Positions 46,723 through 55,955 of a stretch of 64,000 nt of DNA are shown one piece after another. Both the position numbers and the translations under genes were made by a program. How positions within the stretch are numbered: position 1 is the first letter of the stretch; every line of letters starts with the position of its first letter. The stretch is from NCBI RefSeq assembly GCF_000018685.1, contig NC_010001.1:1070001-1134000 (forward strand), read 5' to 3'. The notes beneath the pieces were generated by a model. That model was not told where the DNA came from. It saw only the letters and a list, made by a program, of their open reading frames with translations, and did not search any database. Origin of the DNA: Lachnoclostridium phytofermentans ISDg (lineage in GTDB: Bacteria; Bacillota; Clostridia; Lachnospirales; Lachnospiraceae).

Positions 46723-47320
46723 AATGAATTCTCCTTTATATAAAATATTACTTTATTTATTGGTTACAGTATTTTTAGACATAATATAACTCAATACTGT
46801 AATATACCCCTAAAAACTTATAATCTTGCAAAAAAATAAAAATCTTTTTAGTATTGTTTTAGTTTTCTATAACAATATTTAGATTTAGTTTAGACTATTT
46901 ACGTATACAGTTCTTGTTATTCATGACAAAGAAGGGGCATCGAAACGTGTTTTTTTAGTATTGCATATTAACATTAGAATCAGATTACGATTCATTTTAG
47001 TAAACGTTAAAATTTACTTAAATTTGCTCGTTGCAGAAAAAATATCTGCACCGAAACAAAATAAAAAACTACATTGTATTAAATAAAATAACAAGTGGTT
47101 TTTAATACCATATAACGTATTATACCATTCTGCTTTGGACAGTTCAAGTAAGAACGAAAATAAAATAGTAGTAATTCACTATTAAGAAAATTTTATTGTC
47201 GGAAAATCACAGGAACAAAAATACCGTTTGTCAGAAAATTTCATATGTCTTAAAAAAACACTTTGCTATTTTACCAAACTATGATATAATATGATAAGTT
47301 AATTTTTAGGAGGCTACATA
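46723..47320 (+). promoter_or_regulatory. Region before SCIFF with promoter
   Basis: Most of this 600-bp AT-rich gap shows nothing clear. At its end a promoter has TTGCTA (47263-47268), 16-bp spacer, TATAAT (47285-47290), followed by a short leader and AGGAGG 8 bases before the SCIFF start. The region should also hold the divergent degV promoter. Confidence 0.65.
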
Positions 47321-47461
47321 ATGAAGCACATTAAGACTTTAAACACAAAGAATCTAAAAGATACGATGAAAAACGGCGGATGCGGCGAGTGCCAGACTTC
47401 TTGTCAATCTGCTTGTAAAACATCTTGTACAGTAGGAAATCAGAGCTGCGAGCATAAATAA
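47321..47461 (+). CDS. scfA: SCIFF ranthipeptide precursor
   Basis: A 46-residue peptide with a leader (MKHIKTLNTKNLKDTMKNGG) and a core holding six Cys at positions 21, 24, 28, 32, 36 and 43 (ending TVGNQSCEHK). This is the SCIFF pattern (six cysteines in about forty-five residues), nearly universal in Clostridia. The maturase encoded next links Cys sulfur atoms to side-chain carbons (gamma, in ranthipeptides) of acceptor residues; the leader is the recognition part. It has its own promoter and a perfect AGGAGG. Two hairpins follow before the maturase gene. The role of the mature peptide, possibly signalling, is not settled. Confidence 0.95.
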   Translation: MKHIKTLNTKNLKDTMKNGGCGECQTSCQSACKTSCTVGNQSCEHK

Positions 47462-47830
47462 TAACAGTCCTGATGCCATATCCGATAAGGACAGTATTTC
47501 GCTGTCATTATGGAATAAAAATGGAAAAGTGATGAATTAATAAGCAGCGCGTATGTCGCTGCTTATTCCATGTTAAGGACATATAAGACTAGGAGTGGTT
47601 CATTGTATAAATGAATCAGTCCTGGCCTTATATGAGGTTGTTTTGCTTTAACTTATTCATAATTAGTGACTTGCAAGCTTAACATAATCATTATGATAGA
47701 AAGTTTATATAAGTACTTTTTATTATTTTAAGGTCCTTTGTTTTTTTGACATAAATGAAATGGCATAAGACATATGATGGAAGAAGAGGCTTTGTCCTTA
47801 TTAGGACTTACATTGAAAGGAGTAACAAAA
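47462..47830 (+). other. Intergenic hairpins between SCIFF and maturase genes
   Basis: A perfect hairpin AATAAGCAGCG / CGCTGCTTATT (47539-47567) and a longer imperfect one (CATATAAG...CTTATATG, 47579-47632) lie here, neither with a clear T-run. They could process the transcript or limit read-through so that more peptide than enzyme is made. The rest shows nothing clear. Confidence 0.5.
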
Positions 47831-49243
47831 GTGGTTCACCAGTACAAAAATAATGGATACAACATAGTACTTGACGTGAATAGCGGAATGGTACATGTTG
47901 TAGATGATCTTGCATATGATATTATTGCTCTTTATAAAGAGGAGAGCAAAGAGAATATTGTTGATATGATGTGGGATAAATACAGCAAAGAGAATAACTT
48001 TGACGTTTTAGCGGAGGATTATCCTGGGCTTACGAAAGATTCCTTAAAACAAGAAATCAGCAATATTTATGATGAAGTAACAAAGATGAAGGAAGATGGT
48101 AATTTATTTACCGAAGATATTTATGAAAATTATATCGGAAGCTTCAAAAAAAGAGAAACAGTTGTAAAAGCGTTATGTCTTCATATCGCACACGATTGTA
48201 ATCTTGCTTGCCGCTACTGCTTTGCAGAGGAAGGCGAGTACCACGGAAGACGTGCTTTAATGAGTTATGAAGTTGGAAAGCAAGCCCTTGATTTCTTAAT
48301 TGCTAATTCTGGTAGTCGTAAGAACTTAGAAGTAGACTTTTTTGGTGGAGAGCCATTAATGAACTTCCAGGTAGTAAAAGATTTAGTAGCATACGGAAGA
48401 AGTCAGGAAGAAATTCATAATAAAAAATTCCGTTTTACATTAACAACAAACGGTGTTTTATTAAATGATGACATTATAGAATTTGCTAACAAAGAAATGA
48501 GTAATGTAGTACTTAGTATCGACGGAAGAAGAGAAGTCAATGATACCATGCGTCCTTTCCGTAACGGAAAAGGTAGCTATGACCTCATTATCCCTAAGTT
48601 TAAGAAATTTGCAGACAGCAGAAATCAAACGAATTATTATGTTCGTGGTACCTTTACGCACAATAATTTAGATTTCTCTGAAGACGTTAAACACTTAGCT
48701 GAGCTTGGATTTGAACAAATTTCAGTAGAGCCTGTAGTAGCACAAGATGGCGAAACCTATGCAATTACAGTCGAAGACCTCCCAATCTTAATGGAGGAAT
48801 ACGATAAATTAGCGAAATACATTATTGAAAGAAGAAAAGCAGGACACTGGTTTAACTTCTTCCATTTCATGATTGACTTAAGCGGCGGACCATGTGTTGC
48901 GAAACGTTTGTCTGGCTGTGGTTCAGGAACAGAATACCTTGCGGTTACACCATGGGGTGATTTATATCCATGTCATCAGTTCGTAGGGGAAGAAGAATAC
49001 TTAATGGGTACTGTATTCGATGGTGTGAAAGCTACCGATATAAGAGAAGAGTTTAAGAGCTGCAATGTATACTCCAAAGAAAAATGTAAGAATTGTTTTG
49101 CAAAATTCTACTGCAGCGGCGGATGCTCTGCAAATTCTTTTAAATTCCATGGTAATATCAATGATACTTATGATATCGGTTGTGAGTTACAAAGAAAACG
49201 TGTAGAATGTGCAATTATGATTAAGGCTGCTGAGGCGGAATAA
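47831..49243 (+). CDS. scfB: SCIFF radical SAM maturase
   Basis: The start is placed at GTG because GAAAGGAG lies 8 bases before it and it gives the MVHQYK beginning expected of this family; an ATG 19 codons upstream has no ribosome site. The result is a 470-residue enzyme. Residues 7-110 form the peptide-binding RRE-like region. The radical SAM cluster motif CNLACRYC has Cys123, Cys127 and Cys130. The C-terminal SPASM/Twitch region has further Cys (GPCVAKRLSGCGSG, DLYPCHQF, CKNCFAKFYCSGGCS, IGCELQ) for two auxiliary Fe-S clusters. It installs thioether bonds in the SCIFF peptide. Confidence 0.93.
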   Translation: MVHQYKNNGYNIVLDVNSGMVHVVDDLAYDIIALYKEESKENIVDMMWDKYSKENNFDVLAEDYPGLTKDSLKQEISNIYDEVTKMKEDGNLFTEDIYENYIGSFKKRETVVKALCLHIAHDCNLACRYCFAEEGEYHGRRALMSYEVGKQALDFLIANSGSRKNLEVDFFGGEPLMNFQVVKDLVAYGRSQEEIHNKKFRFTLTTNGVLLNDDIIEFANKEMSNVVLSIDGRREVNDTMRPFRNGKGSYDLIIPKFKKFADSRNQTNYYVRGTFTHNNLDFSEDVKHLAELGFEQISVEPVVAQDGETYAITVEDLPILMEEYDKLAKYIIERRKAGHWFNFFHFMIDLSGGPCVAKRLSGCGSGTEYLAVTPWGDLYPCHQFVGEEEYLMGTVFDGVKATDIREEFKSCNVYSKEKCKNCFAKFYCSGGCSANSFKFHGNINDTYDIGCELQRKRVECAIMIKAAEAE

Positions 49244-49303
49244 GAATAATATACCTATTTCTTTGTATGTTTATCATGATGCTTATGTGGAGGGTATCAA
49301 TTC

Positions 49304-49924
49304 GTGAATGTCGTAAAATCAACCGTAGAACACTATGATTTATTAATAGAGTCAGATAACGATCCAGTTCATGATCCTAGTTTGCTGCAGGAGTATATGA
49401 ACAGATGGGACGGCGACAAATTCTTAAGTGAATTAAAGCTTAACCAAACACTTTCTGTTTTAGAAATCGGTGTCGGAACGGGCAGGCTTGCGTTAAGAGT
49501 ACTAAAGCTTGGTTGTAAACGGTTTATTGGAATTGATTTATCACAAAAGACAATTGATAGAGCCAAAGATAATCTAAGAGATTATTCTAACTACACCCTC
49601 ATAGTCGGAGACTATCTGGATGATTGCCTTGATTGTAAAGTTGATTTGATTTATAGTTCACTAACATTTTTTCATGTGAAAGAGAAGGCAGCAGCAATTA
49701 AGAAAACGAATGAGTTACTAAATCCAGGTGGCAGATTTGTAGTGTCGATAGAAAAGGATACTCAAGAGTATTTTGACTATGGCGACTATAAAGTTAAGAT
49801 GTATCCGGATAATAGAAAACATATAATCGGACTATTAGAAAGCTATGAATTTACCATTGAGAACATTTCAGAAGTAGATTTTGCTTATATAATATCGGCG
49901 GTTAAAGAAAACGATATTTCTTAA
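49304..49924 (+). CDS. SAM-dependent methyltransferase
   Basis: A 206-residue class I methyltransferase. Motif I is LEIGVGTGRLALRVL (about residues 46-60), followed by the acidic motif II in FIGIDLS and a substrate-pocket segment around DLIYSSLTFFHV. The GTG start follows GGAGGG. It lies 60 bp after the maturase gene and may share its transcript. Whether it acts on the SCIFF peptide is unknown; no other peptide-modifying gene is nearby, and many such methyltransferases act on small molecules. Confidence 0.75.
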   Translation: MNVVKSTVEHYDLLIESDNDPVHDPSLLQEYMNRWDGDKFLSELKLNQTLSVLEIGVGTGRLALRVLKLGCKRFIGIDLSQKTIDRAKDNLRDYSNYTLIVGDYLDDCLDCKVDLIYSSLTFFHVKEKAAAIKKTNELLNPGGRFVVSIEKDTQEYFDYGDYKVKMYPDNRKHIIGLLESYEFTIENISEVDFAYIISAVKENDIS

Positions 49925-49946
49925 TAAAAATAAGCTTAATAGATAG

Positions 49947-50050
49947 GTGCATCGGTAGAAGTCATTAGTTGACTAGCTCGGATGCACTTTCTGTTATAAA
50001 AGATACAATATATCAAGCTCTTCATTTAAAATGCTTTGGCTAGGTTCTTT
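49947..50050 (+). repeat. Terminator-bearing direct repeat, copy 1
   Basis: A hairpin (GTGCATCGG...CCGATGCAC type, 49947-49987) followed by T-rich sequence, then an imperfect repeat extending to GCTAGGTTCT. The same block recurs at 50982-51084 on the other side of the RCC1-like gene. Confidence 0.8.
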
Positions 50051-50235
50051 TAGAACTCACTTAGATACTTGGGCAGAACTATTATTATTGATTTAATTGA
50101 TTTGGGCCATGTCTACTTTAAAAGTAACAGTTACTATTTACCTATGGTTGGATAAAAAGAATAAGTAAGATTGACATAGATTTTCTATTATGGGATAATA
50201 AATTGGAAGGGAATGTAAATGTTTCTTAACGAAAG

Positions 50236-50874
50236 ATGTCGAAAGGGAATCTTTTCTACGATAGCTTGCAATATCTTTTAACACTCAACAAGGAAGAACC
50301 TTTTGTCTACATCAATGAAAATATAAGTTATTTAGGTTTCCGAGCATTGCTGCAAAACGGTGATATCCTTTATCAGGGATTAGGTGAATACAATCGTTAT
50401 CAAATGAAAGAGGAATCTCCCGTATTTCTATCAGGTTCATATATTCTGACAGATCAAGGGAACGTTTATTATCTGAAGACAGACATAGATGGCGATAGTG
50501 ATATTATGAATATAGATTTGAAGTGCGTGTATAACGGTGGAGACATAGCTGTGATAAATGCTAGTGAAACAGCTGCACGGTGTCTGGGCTTACGGAAGAA
50601 TGGAAGAGTGATTTCGTGGAGTGATATTGCACCGCTGGAGGTTACGGATTGGAAAAATGTGATTGCTATAGAGCAAGGCTTCAATTACGCAGTGGGACTT
50701 ACAGCCAAAGGGAAAGTATTGTATGTCGATTACAGTGCAAGTAGCACCGAAGCAGTTACGAAAGTATTGGTATCATGGACAGAGGTCGTTCAGATAGCTA
50801 CGTATTCCGATACTATTGTAGGACTTAGACAGGACGGCAGTTGCCTCTTTTTGGATATTGCAGCATATAAGTAG
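50236..50874 (+). CDS. RCC1-like repeat protein
   Basis: A 212-residue protein whose repeats have the RCC1 pattern: ALLQNGDILYQG, ILTDQGNVYYL, GLRKNGRVISW, GLTAKGKVLYV and GLRQDGSCLFL, about 35-45 residues apart. About five short blades fit a small, possibly incomplete beta-propeller. The start is weak: GAAAG only. A better ribosome site (GGAAGGG) leads to an ATG at 50220 in another frame that stops after 19 codons. The N-terminus may be frameshifted or the gene recently assembled. It lies between two copies of a terminator repeat. Function unknown. Confidence 0.6.
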   Translation: MSKGNLFYDSLQYLLTLNKEEPFVYINENISYLGFRALLQNGDILYQGLGEYNRYQMKEESPVFLSGSYILTDQGNVYYLKTDIDGDSDIMNIDLKCVYNGGDIAVINASETAARCLGLRKNGRVISWSDIAPLEVTDWKNVIAIEQGFNYAVGLTAKGKVLYVDYSASSTEAVTKVLVSWTEVVQIATYSDTIVGLRQDGSCLFLDIAAYK

Positions 50875-50981
50875 CAGGAAGAGAGAATGAAAAGATATAG
50901 CACAGGGAATATCTAATGTCGGAATTTGAAATCAAAGAATAAGTACAAGGAATTACATTAACTAAGAGTTAAAATACAAAA

Positions 50982-51084
50982 GTGCATCGGAAGAAGTCAT
51001 TAGTTGACTAACTCCGATGCACTTTTAGCTATAAGAAATACAAGATACAAGTTTTTCATATGAAATGTTTTAGCTAGGTTCTAG
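50982..51084 (+). repeat. Terminator-bearing direct repeat, copy 2
   Basis: Near-identical to copy 1: the hairpin core at 50982-51022 shares GAAGTCATTAGTTGACTA, with T-rich sequence and the GCTAGGTTCT end. It serves as the terminator of the RCC1-like gene. Confidence 0.8.
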
Positions 51085-51175
51085 CTTCCAAAACCTTTGG
51101 AACCAAAATCAAACTAATGATTATTTAAAAAGCCGCCTATTGTCAAAAACTCTAATGCACTTTTTGAAGCCTTGA

Positions 51176-53458
51176 TTATTCCATTATTAAGGAAAATATA
51201 TTACAATCCACGTCATTTTCACCCTTAGTCAAGTTAATTTTCACGAGTTTATTCCTATAATTTAATAGAATGCTCCGTGGCTCTTTTGACGTAAGAACAA
51301 CCGACTTTAATTCTCCATTTGTATAGGATAAGTCAGCGGTTAGCCCATAGGTCGCTTTATACCCTAGGAATGTCACATCCTTAATCTCATCAGGAAAGGC
51401 AGGTAGCAAAAATAAGGTGTTATTTCTATACTGAAATATCATCTCACAAAGCCCCGAAATGCTGCCAAAGTTACCATCAATCTGAAATGGTGGATGATTA
51501 TCGAACAGATTTGGCAGAGTACTTCCAGTAAGAAGTGCTTTGACATTTTGATAAGCTAAATCACCATTACCTAATCTTGCCCAGAAATTGATAATCCAAG
51601 CACGGCTCCAACCGGTATGCCCACCACCGTGTTCTAACCTTCTTTCAAGCGTCTTCTTAGCAGCTTCTGAAAGCTTAGGAGTTTGTTCCGGAGTAATTTG
51701 ATTACCAGGAAATAATCCAAATAAATGAGATATATGGCGATGGCCTAATTCTAATTCCTCATATTCTTCATTCCATTCCTTAATGGTGCCATTGCTATGT
51801 ACTCTTGTCTCAGGTAATCGGCTAAGACAGTCTTTTACTGACTTGGTGAGCTTCTCATTCAGAGCTATTGGAACTTCTTTATTCTCGGTAGAATTCTTTG
51901 CATCTAACAGGGTATGATATGCATCAATATAATGATGGAATAACTCTCTCATAATTTGATGATCCATCGTACATCCAGCGCAGAGGTATCCGATTCGTCC
52001 ATTTGGATGGCGGTATTTATTTTCCGGACTGGCAGTTGGAGATAGAATCAACTTACCATTCTCATCTTCAGTCAAAAATTCAGTTAGGAATAGGCAGGCA
52101 TCTGAGAGAACCGGAAACATATTGATTAAGAAATTGATGTCTTTTGTATACTCATAATGCTCCCAGATATGAAGGCAAAGCCATGCACCGCCTAGTACCC
52201 AGTAGGTCCCAGGAAGCCAGTAATCCTGTGGTGCACAATCACCCCATAGATCCGTATTATGATGAGCAACAAATCCATGGCAGCCATACATCTTTTCTGC
52301 GGTAACTTTACCATTTTGGTGCATACGTTTTAATAAATCAAAGAGTGGAAGATGAAGCTCTGGTAAGTTAAGTTTCTCAGCAAACCAATAATTCATCTCC
52401 GTATTAATATTAATGGTGAATTTACCACCCCAAGGTGGTGTCATACTGTTATTCCAGATACCTTGAAGATTCGCTGGAAGAGTGCCTGGCCTACTACAGC
52501 TTATGAGTAGGTATCTCCCAAAATGAAAGTAATCTTCTAACAGTTTAAGATCACTATGCCCCATTCTCATTCTTTCAAGACGTTTGGCGGTATCCAAAGT
52601 AGCAACGTCAGCTTCTTCCTCTGCAGATGGAGTTAAAATCAAATCGTTTCGCTTAAAAAAGCTCTGGTAATCTTTCTTGTGGGAACGTTTTAGTTCGTCA
52701 AATTGTAATGACTTCACATCCATAAGATGAGATTTTACATCATTTGTATAGTTTTCACTACGATAAGCAGTTCTGATATCAAAAAATAAGGTTACTGTTG
52801 TAGCTTCCGATACAACAAGGTGTGCTCCAATGGTTTTTATCTTACCATCACAGGAAGCTGCTGTAAGGCGGTTGCAAAACGGAATTCCTCCACGGTAAGT
52901 TAGAACTATTGAGTCTCCATTCTCACAGTATAAACGATCCATGAAATGAGGTCTTGATAAAAGAATGCTTAGATTTAACTTTCTAGGTCCCTTGCTGGTG
53001 AATCGCATTACAAAAACATCAGCTGGTGTACTGATGAGATGTTCCCGTATAAAAGTAGTTCCTTCAAAATCATAGGAAACAGTTACGGTTGCTTCTGATA
53101 GATTTAATTGCCTTTTATAATTTGTTACTTCGCTATGCCCGGTCGTTATATGTATTTCCCCTGCAGTCTGGTAACAACGCATATTATCAGGGGTTCCACT
53201 AAGTGAATGTAAAGTAGCGTTTTGTGCTTCCTCTAAATTACCGTCTGCAATCAGTGATCGAATGATTGGCAGATTCTTTTTTGCGTCTGGGTTATTTCGA
53301 TCCATTGCATACCCAGACCAGATACTATCTTCATTTACTTGAATAATTTCGTGCTCTGGTTTTCCATAAATCATTGCGCCAAGTCTACCATTACCAAGAG
53401 GCAAGGCTTCATCCCAGTCTTTCGCTGGGTCTTGATACCAAAGGATATGTCTTTGCAT
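51176..53458 (-). CDS. GH95 family alpha-fucosidase-like glycoside hydrolase
   Basis: A 760-residue enzyme without signal peptide. The N-terminal beta domain starts ILWYQDPAKDWDEALPLGNG, the standard GH95 opening. The (alpha/alpha)6 region has the catalytic-site segments INTEMNYW (Asn residues), LSPTASPENKY (candidate acid Glu), HISHLFGLFPG, GGHTGWSRAW and NHPPFQIDGNFG. Family members cleave alpha-1,2-L-fucose or alpha-L-galactose residues, as on xyloglucan side chains. The cytoplasmic location suggests action on imported oligosaccharides. It is divergent from the GH43 gene, with 347 bp between. Confidence 0.9.
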   Translation of the reverse strand: MQRHILWYQDPAKDWDEALPLGNGRLGAMIYGKPEHEIIQVNEDSIWSGYAMDRNNPDAKKNLPIIRSLIADGNLEEAQNATLHSLSGTPDNMRCYQTAGEIHITTGHSEVTNYKRQLNLSEATVTVSYDFEGTTFIREHLISTPADVFVMRFTSKGPRKLNLSILLSRPHFMDRLYCENGDSIVLTYRGGIPFCNRLTAASCDGKIKTIGAHLVVSEATTVTLFFDIRTAYRSENYTNDVKSHLMDVKSLQFDELKRSHKKDYQSFFKRNDLILTPSAEEEADVATLDTAKRLERMRMGHSDLKLLEDYFHFGRYLLISCSRPGTLPANLQGIWNNSMTPPWGGKFTININTEMNYWFAEKLNLPELHLPLFDLLKRMHQNGKVTAEKMYGCHGFVAHHNTDLWGDCAPQDYWLPGTYWVLGGAWLCLHIWEHYEYTKDINFLINMFPVLSDACLFLTEFLTEDENGKLILSPTASPENKYRHPNGRIGYLCAGCTMDHQIMRELFHHYIDAYHTLLDAKNSTENKEVPIALNEKLTKSVKDCLSRLPETRVHSNGTIKEWNEEYEELELGHRHISHLFGLFPGNQITPEQTPKLSEAAKKTLERRLEHGGGHTGWSRAWIINFWARLGNGDLAYQNVKALLTGSTLPNLFDNHPPFQIDGNFGSISGLCEMIFQYRNNTLFLLPAFPDEIKDVTFLGYKATYGLTADLSYTNGELKSVVLTSKEPRSILLNYRNKLVKINLTKGENDVDCNIFSLIME

Positions 53459-53805
53459 ATGAGTATTTGCTCCTTCCCTTATCTATTCTCCCTATGTAAT
53501 ACATTGAAATTTTTTATGACTTATCTTTGGTTGGTATGCTTTTCTCATCTAATTCGAGCTCGGGAAAAGTTCGCGAAGTTCTTTTACTTTTCATGACAAT
53601 TGAAATGGGTTTTAATCCAATTTTACATTACTTATAGGTTATAACAAAAAGAGATGGAAATCAATAACAATTGGTGACAAGATATCTACATATTATGGGC
53701 TTGAAAGCAAAAAAATCTGTATTATTTTGATTTTATTCATGTTACACTGATGTAGTAACTAAAAAGAACGACAGCAAAGCAAATACGTTGCTAAGGAGTA
53801 GAAGA
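53459..53805. promoter_or_regulatory. Intergenic region between divergent GH95 and GH43 genes
   Basis: It contains a dispersed palindromic element (copy 5, about 53561-53600: GGGAAAAGTTCGCGAAG...CTTTTCATGACAAT) and a small dyad GTTAC...GTAAC near 53741. No consensus promoter with good spacing was identified. AAGGAG precedes the GH43 start. Confidence 0.5.
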
Positions 53806-55716
53806 ATGAAATTACGCGAGGCAATATTAAACAGAGATTTAGATGTTGTGAAGGATCTATTAGTAAAGGATCCAAATTCAATTGAGGATAAAACTGGAGG
53901 AGTATGGTTACCATTTTTGGCAGCATCTCTAGGAGATTTAGAAATTGTACGGTATATTGTAGAATATTCCAGAGCAAGTTTTAATGAAACAGATGAATTA
54001 AACAGAAACGTTCTTCATTATGGTGTTGAATCAGGTAACATTTCCGTTGTTCGTTACCTAGTAGAAAGAGTTGGAATGTCACCGGTTTCTGGAGATATCA
54101 ACCTAGTAACACCATATGAAATAGCATACGAAAATAAAAATAAAGAAATTCTTACTTACTTTGAAGAAGTTTGTGGAGCACCATATGAACAGATGTATCA
54201 TAACCCAATTCGTACCGGTATGCATCCAGATCCATCAATCATTTGTGTGGGAGATGACTTTTATATGGTTAACTCCTCCTTTATATTCTTCCCTTGTATT
54301 CCAATCTCTCATTCCAAGGACTTAATTCATTGGAAAGTCATTGGACATGCAATTACAAACCCAGAGTGGGCGTACTTAGATGAACTAGAAGGTGGCCGTG
54401 GATATTGGGCACCAGACATTTCTTATTATGAAGGAAAATATTATATTACTGCAACCTATCGTTTAAATGACACTGGAACTGTCTATAGAAAACAAATGGT
54501 TGTTTCTTCGGATAAACCAGAAGGTCCATATTGTGAACCAGTATTTCTTGATGAGGATGGTATTGATCCATCTATCTTTACGGATGACGATGGAAGACGC
54601 TATATGTTATTAAATCGTGGAGCAAGAATATTTGAGATTAGTAAAGATGGAAAAAAACAGCTTTCCGAAGCTACCCTTTTATATTATGGGCATCAAAAGA
54701 GAGCACCGGAAGGATCGCATTTACTTAAAAAGGACGGTTGGTATTACCTTTTCCAAGCAGAAGGTGGGACCGGTCTAGGTCATCGTATCTCTGTTGCCAG
54801 ATCCAAAGAACTATTTGGTGTATACACCCCATGCCCTTACAATCCGATTATGAGACAGCAGGATGAAAAGGGAGCAATCAAACGTTGTGGTCACGGAAAA
54901 CCTGTGAAAACTCCAAATGGTGAGTGGTATATGGTTTACTTATGTGGCAGACAGTTAGAGGGTGAATATAGCTTACTTGGACGTGAAACAGCACTCGATC
55001 CAATTACTTGGACAGCAGATGGTTGGCCACTTGTAAATAATCTGGAAGGACCTAGTGTCCTACAAAAACTACCAAACTTAACTCCATATATTCCTGAACC
55101 GGAGTCGGATGATTTTAAGAATGGTATATTAAGCAGTTTATGGGTATCTCAACGCGTACCAGAGGAGAATGCGTATACATTTGGCAATGGATACTTAAAG
55201 ATACAGGGAAGTAAAAAAGATTTAGATACGACAGAGTCAAGAAATATTTTATTACGCAGACAACAAGATTTTCACTTTACGTTTGAGGTAACAGTAGGTG
55301 ATATAAACCTTAACATTGGACAGGATTATGGTTTAACCTGTTATTATGATGAAAATACGTATCTTAAATACGGTCTCTTCGAAACAAAAGAAGGTTTATT
55401 CTTACAGGTAGTGGAACACATTGATGAGGAGACAAAGATAAGCCTATCAACAAAGGTTACAAAAGGAGAGTACAGTCTTCGCATTGTGACAGAAGGGCTT
55501 AAGAGAAGCTTTTATTATCAGAGCATAGTTGATCAGGAGGAAACTAATTGGCATTCCCTTGGTCAGCTTGATCGAGTTTATTATCTATGTGATGAAGGTA
55601 TCAATCGAGGAAAACGCTTTACCGGTGCTATGGTAGGTATGTATGCTCACGCTGGTGAGAACTCCTCCTTAACTGGTGAATTTAAAGACATTGTATATCA
55701 AGGTATGGACCGATAA
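53806..55716 (+). CDS. GH43 glycoside hydrolase with N-terminal ankyrin repeats
   Basis: The start is at MKLREAILNRDLDVVK (AAGGAG, 7 bases); an upstream in-frame ATG at 53788 has no ribosome site. Residues 1-130 form about three ankyrin repeats (AASLGDLEIVRYIVEYS, NVLHYGVESGNISVVRYLVE, then TPYEIAYENKNKEIL). The GH43 five-bladed propeller follows, with Asp142 (MHPDPSI), Asp254 (GIDPSIFTDDDG) and Glu302 (KRAPEGSH) as the expected catalytic triad. The C-terminal region (about 430-636) is a beta-sandwich of the kind that follows GH43 xylosidases. It has no signal peptide. The ankyrin-enzyme fusion is unusual; it may mediate a protein contact. Xylosidase or arabinofuranosidase activity is likely. 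Confidence 0.9.
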   Translation: MKLREAILNRDLDVVKDLLVKDPNSIEDKTGGVWLPFLAASLGDLEIVRYIVEYSRASFNETDELNRNVLHYGVESGNISVVRYLVERVGMSPVSGDINLVTPYEIAYENKNKEILTYFEEVCGAPYEQMYHNPIRTGMHPDPSIICVGDDFYMVNSSFIFFPCIPISHSKDLIHWKVIGHAITNPEWAYLDELEGGRGYWAPDISYYEGKYYITATYRLNDTGTVYRKQMVVSSDKPEGPYCEPVFLDEDGIDPSIFTDDDGRRYMLLNRGARIFEISKDGKKQLSEATLLYYGHQKRAPEGSHLLKKDGWYYLFQAEGGTGLGHRISVARSKELFGVYTPCPYNPIMRQQDEKGAIKRCGHGKPVKTPNGEWYMVYLCGRQLEGEYSLLGRETALDPITWTADGWPLVNNLEGPSVLQKLPNLTPYIPEPESDDFKNGILSSLWVSQRVPEENAYTFGNGYLKIQGSKKDLDTTESRNILLRRQQDFHFTFEVTVGDINLNIGQDYGLTCYYDENTYLKYGLFETKEGLFLQVVEHIDEETKISLSTKVTKGEYSLRIVTEGLKRSFYYQSIVDQEETNWHSLGQLDRVYYLCDEGINRGKRFTGAMVGMYAHAGENSSLTGEFKDIVYQGMDR

Positions 55717-55895
55717 GAAGCATTTAGTTAATAATTTTCATAAGAGAGAGGCATTCGCAGAACTTATTAATTGTGGATGCCTCTTTTCGCGTTAATCTTG
55801 CAAAATAATACATGTTTTGATATGATAACTTATCAGAAGTTTGTTTATAAACTTTTGATAGAAGGTACGAAATTTTAAAGAAGTGTATATTTATG

Positions 55896-55934
55896 ACAAG
55901 GAAAAGTTCGCTAAGTGACTTTTACTTGCTTAAG
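55896..55934 (+). repeat. Dispersed palindromic element, copy 6
   Basis: ACAAGGAAAAGTTCGCTAAG...ACTTTTACTTGCTTAAGC, a relative of the copies at 10060 and 53561, lying just before the RecJ-like gene. Confidence 0.6.
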
Positions 55935-55955
55935 CTATAATGAATGGAGAAAAAA

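Noticed and set aside
47774..47830. Upstream ATG as start of the SCIFF maturase
   Set aside because: There is no ribosome site before it, and the added 19 residues are not part of the usual family start.
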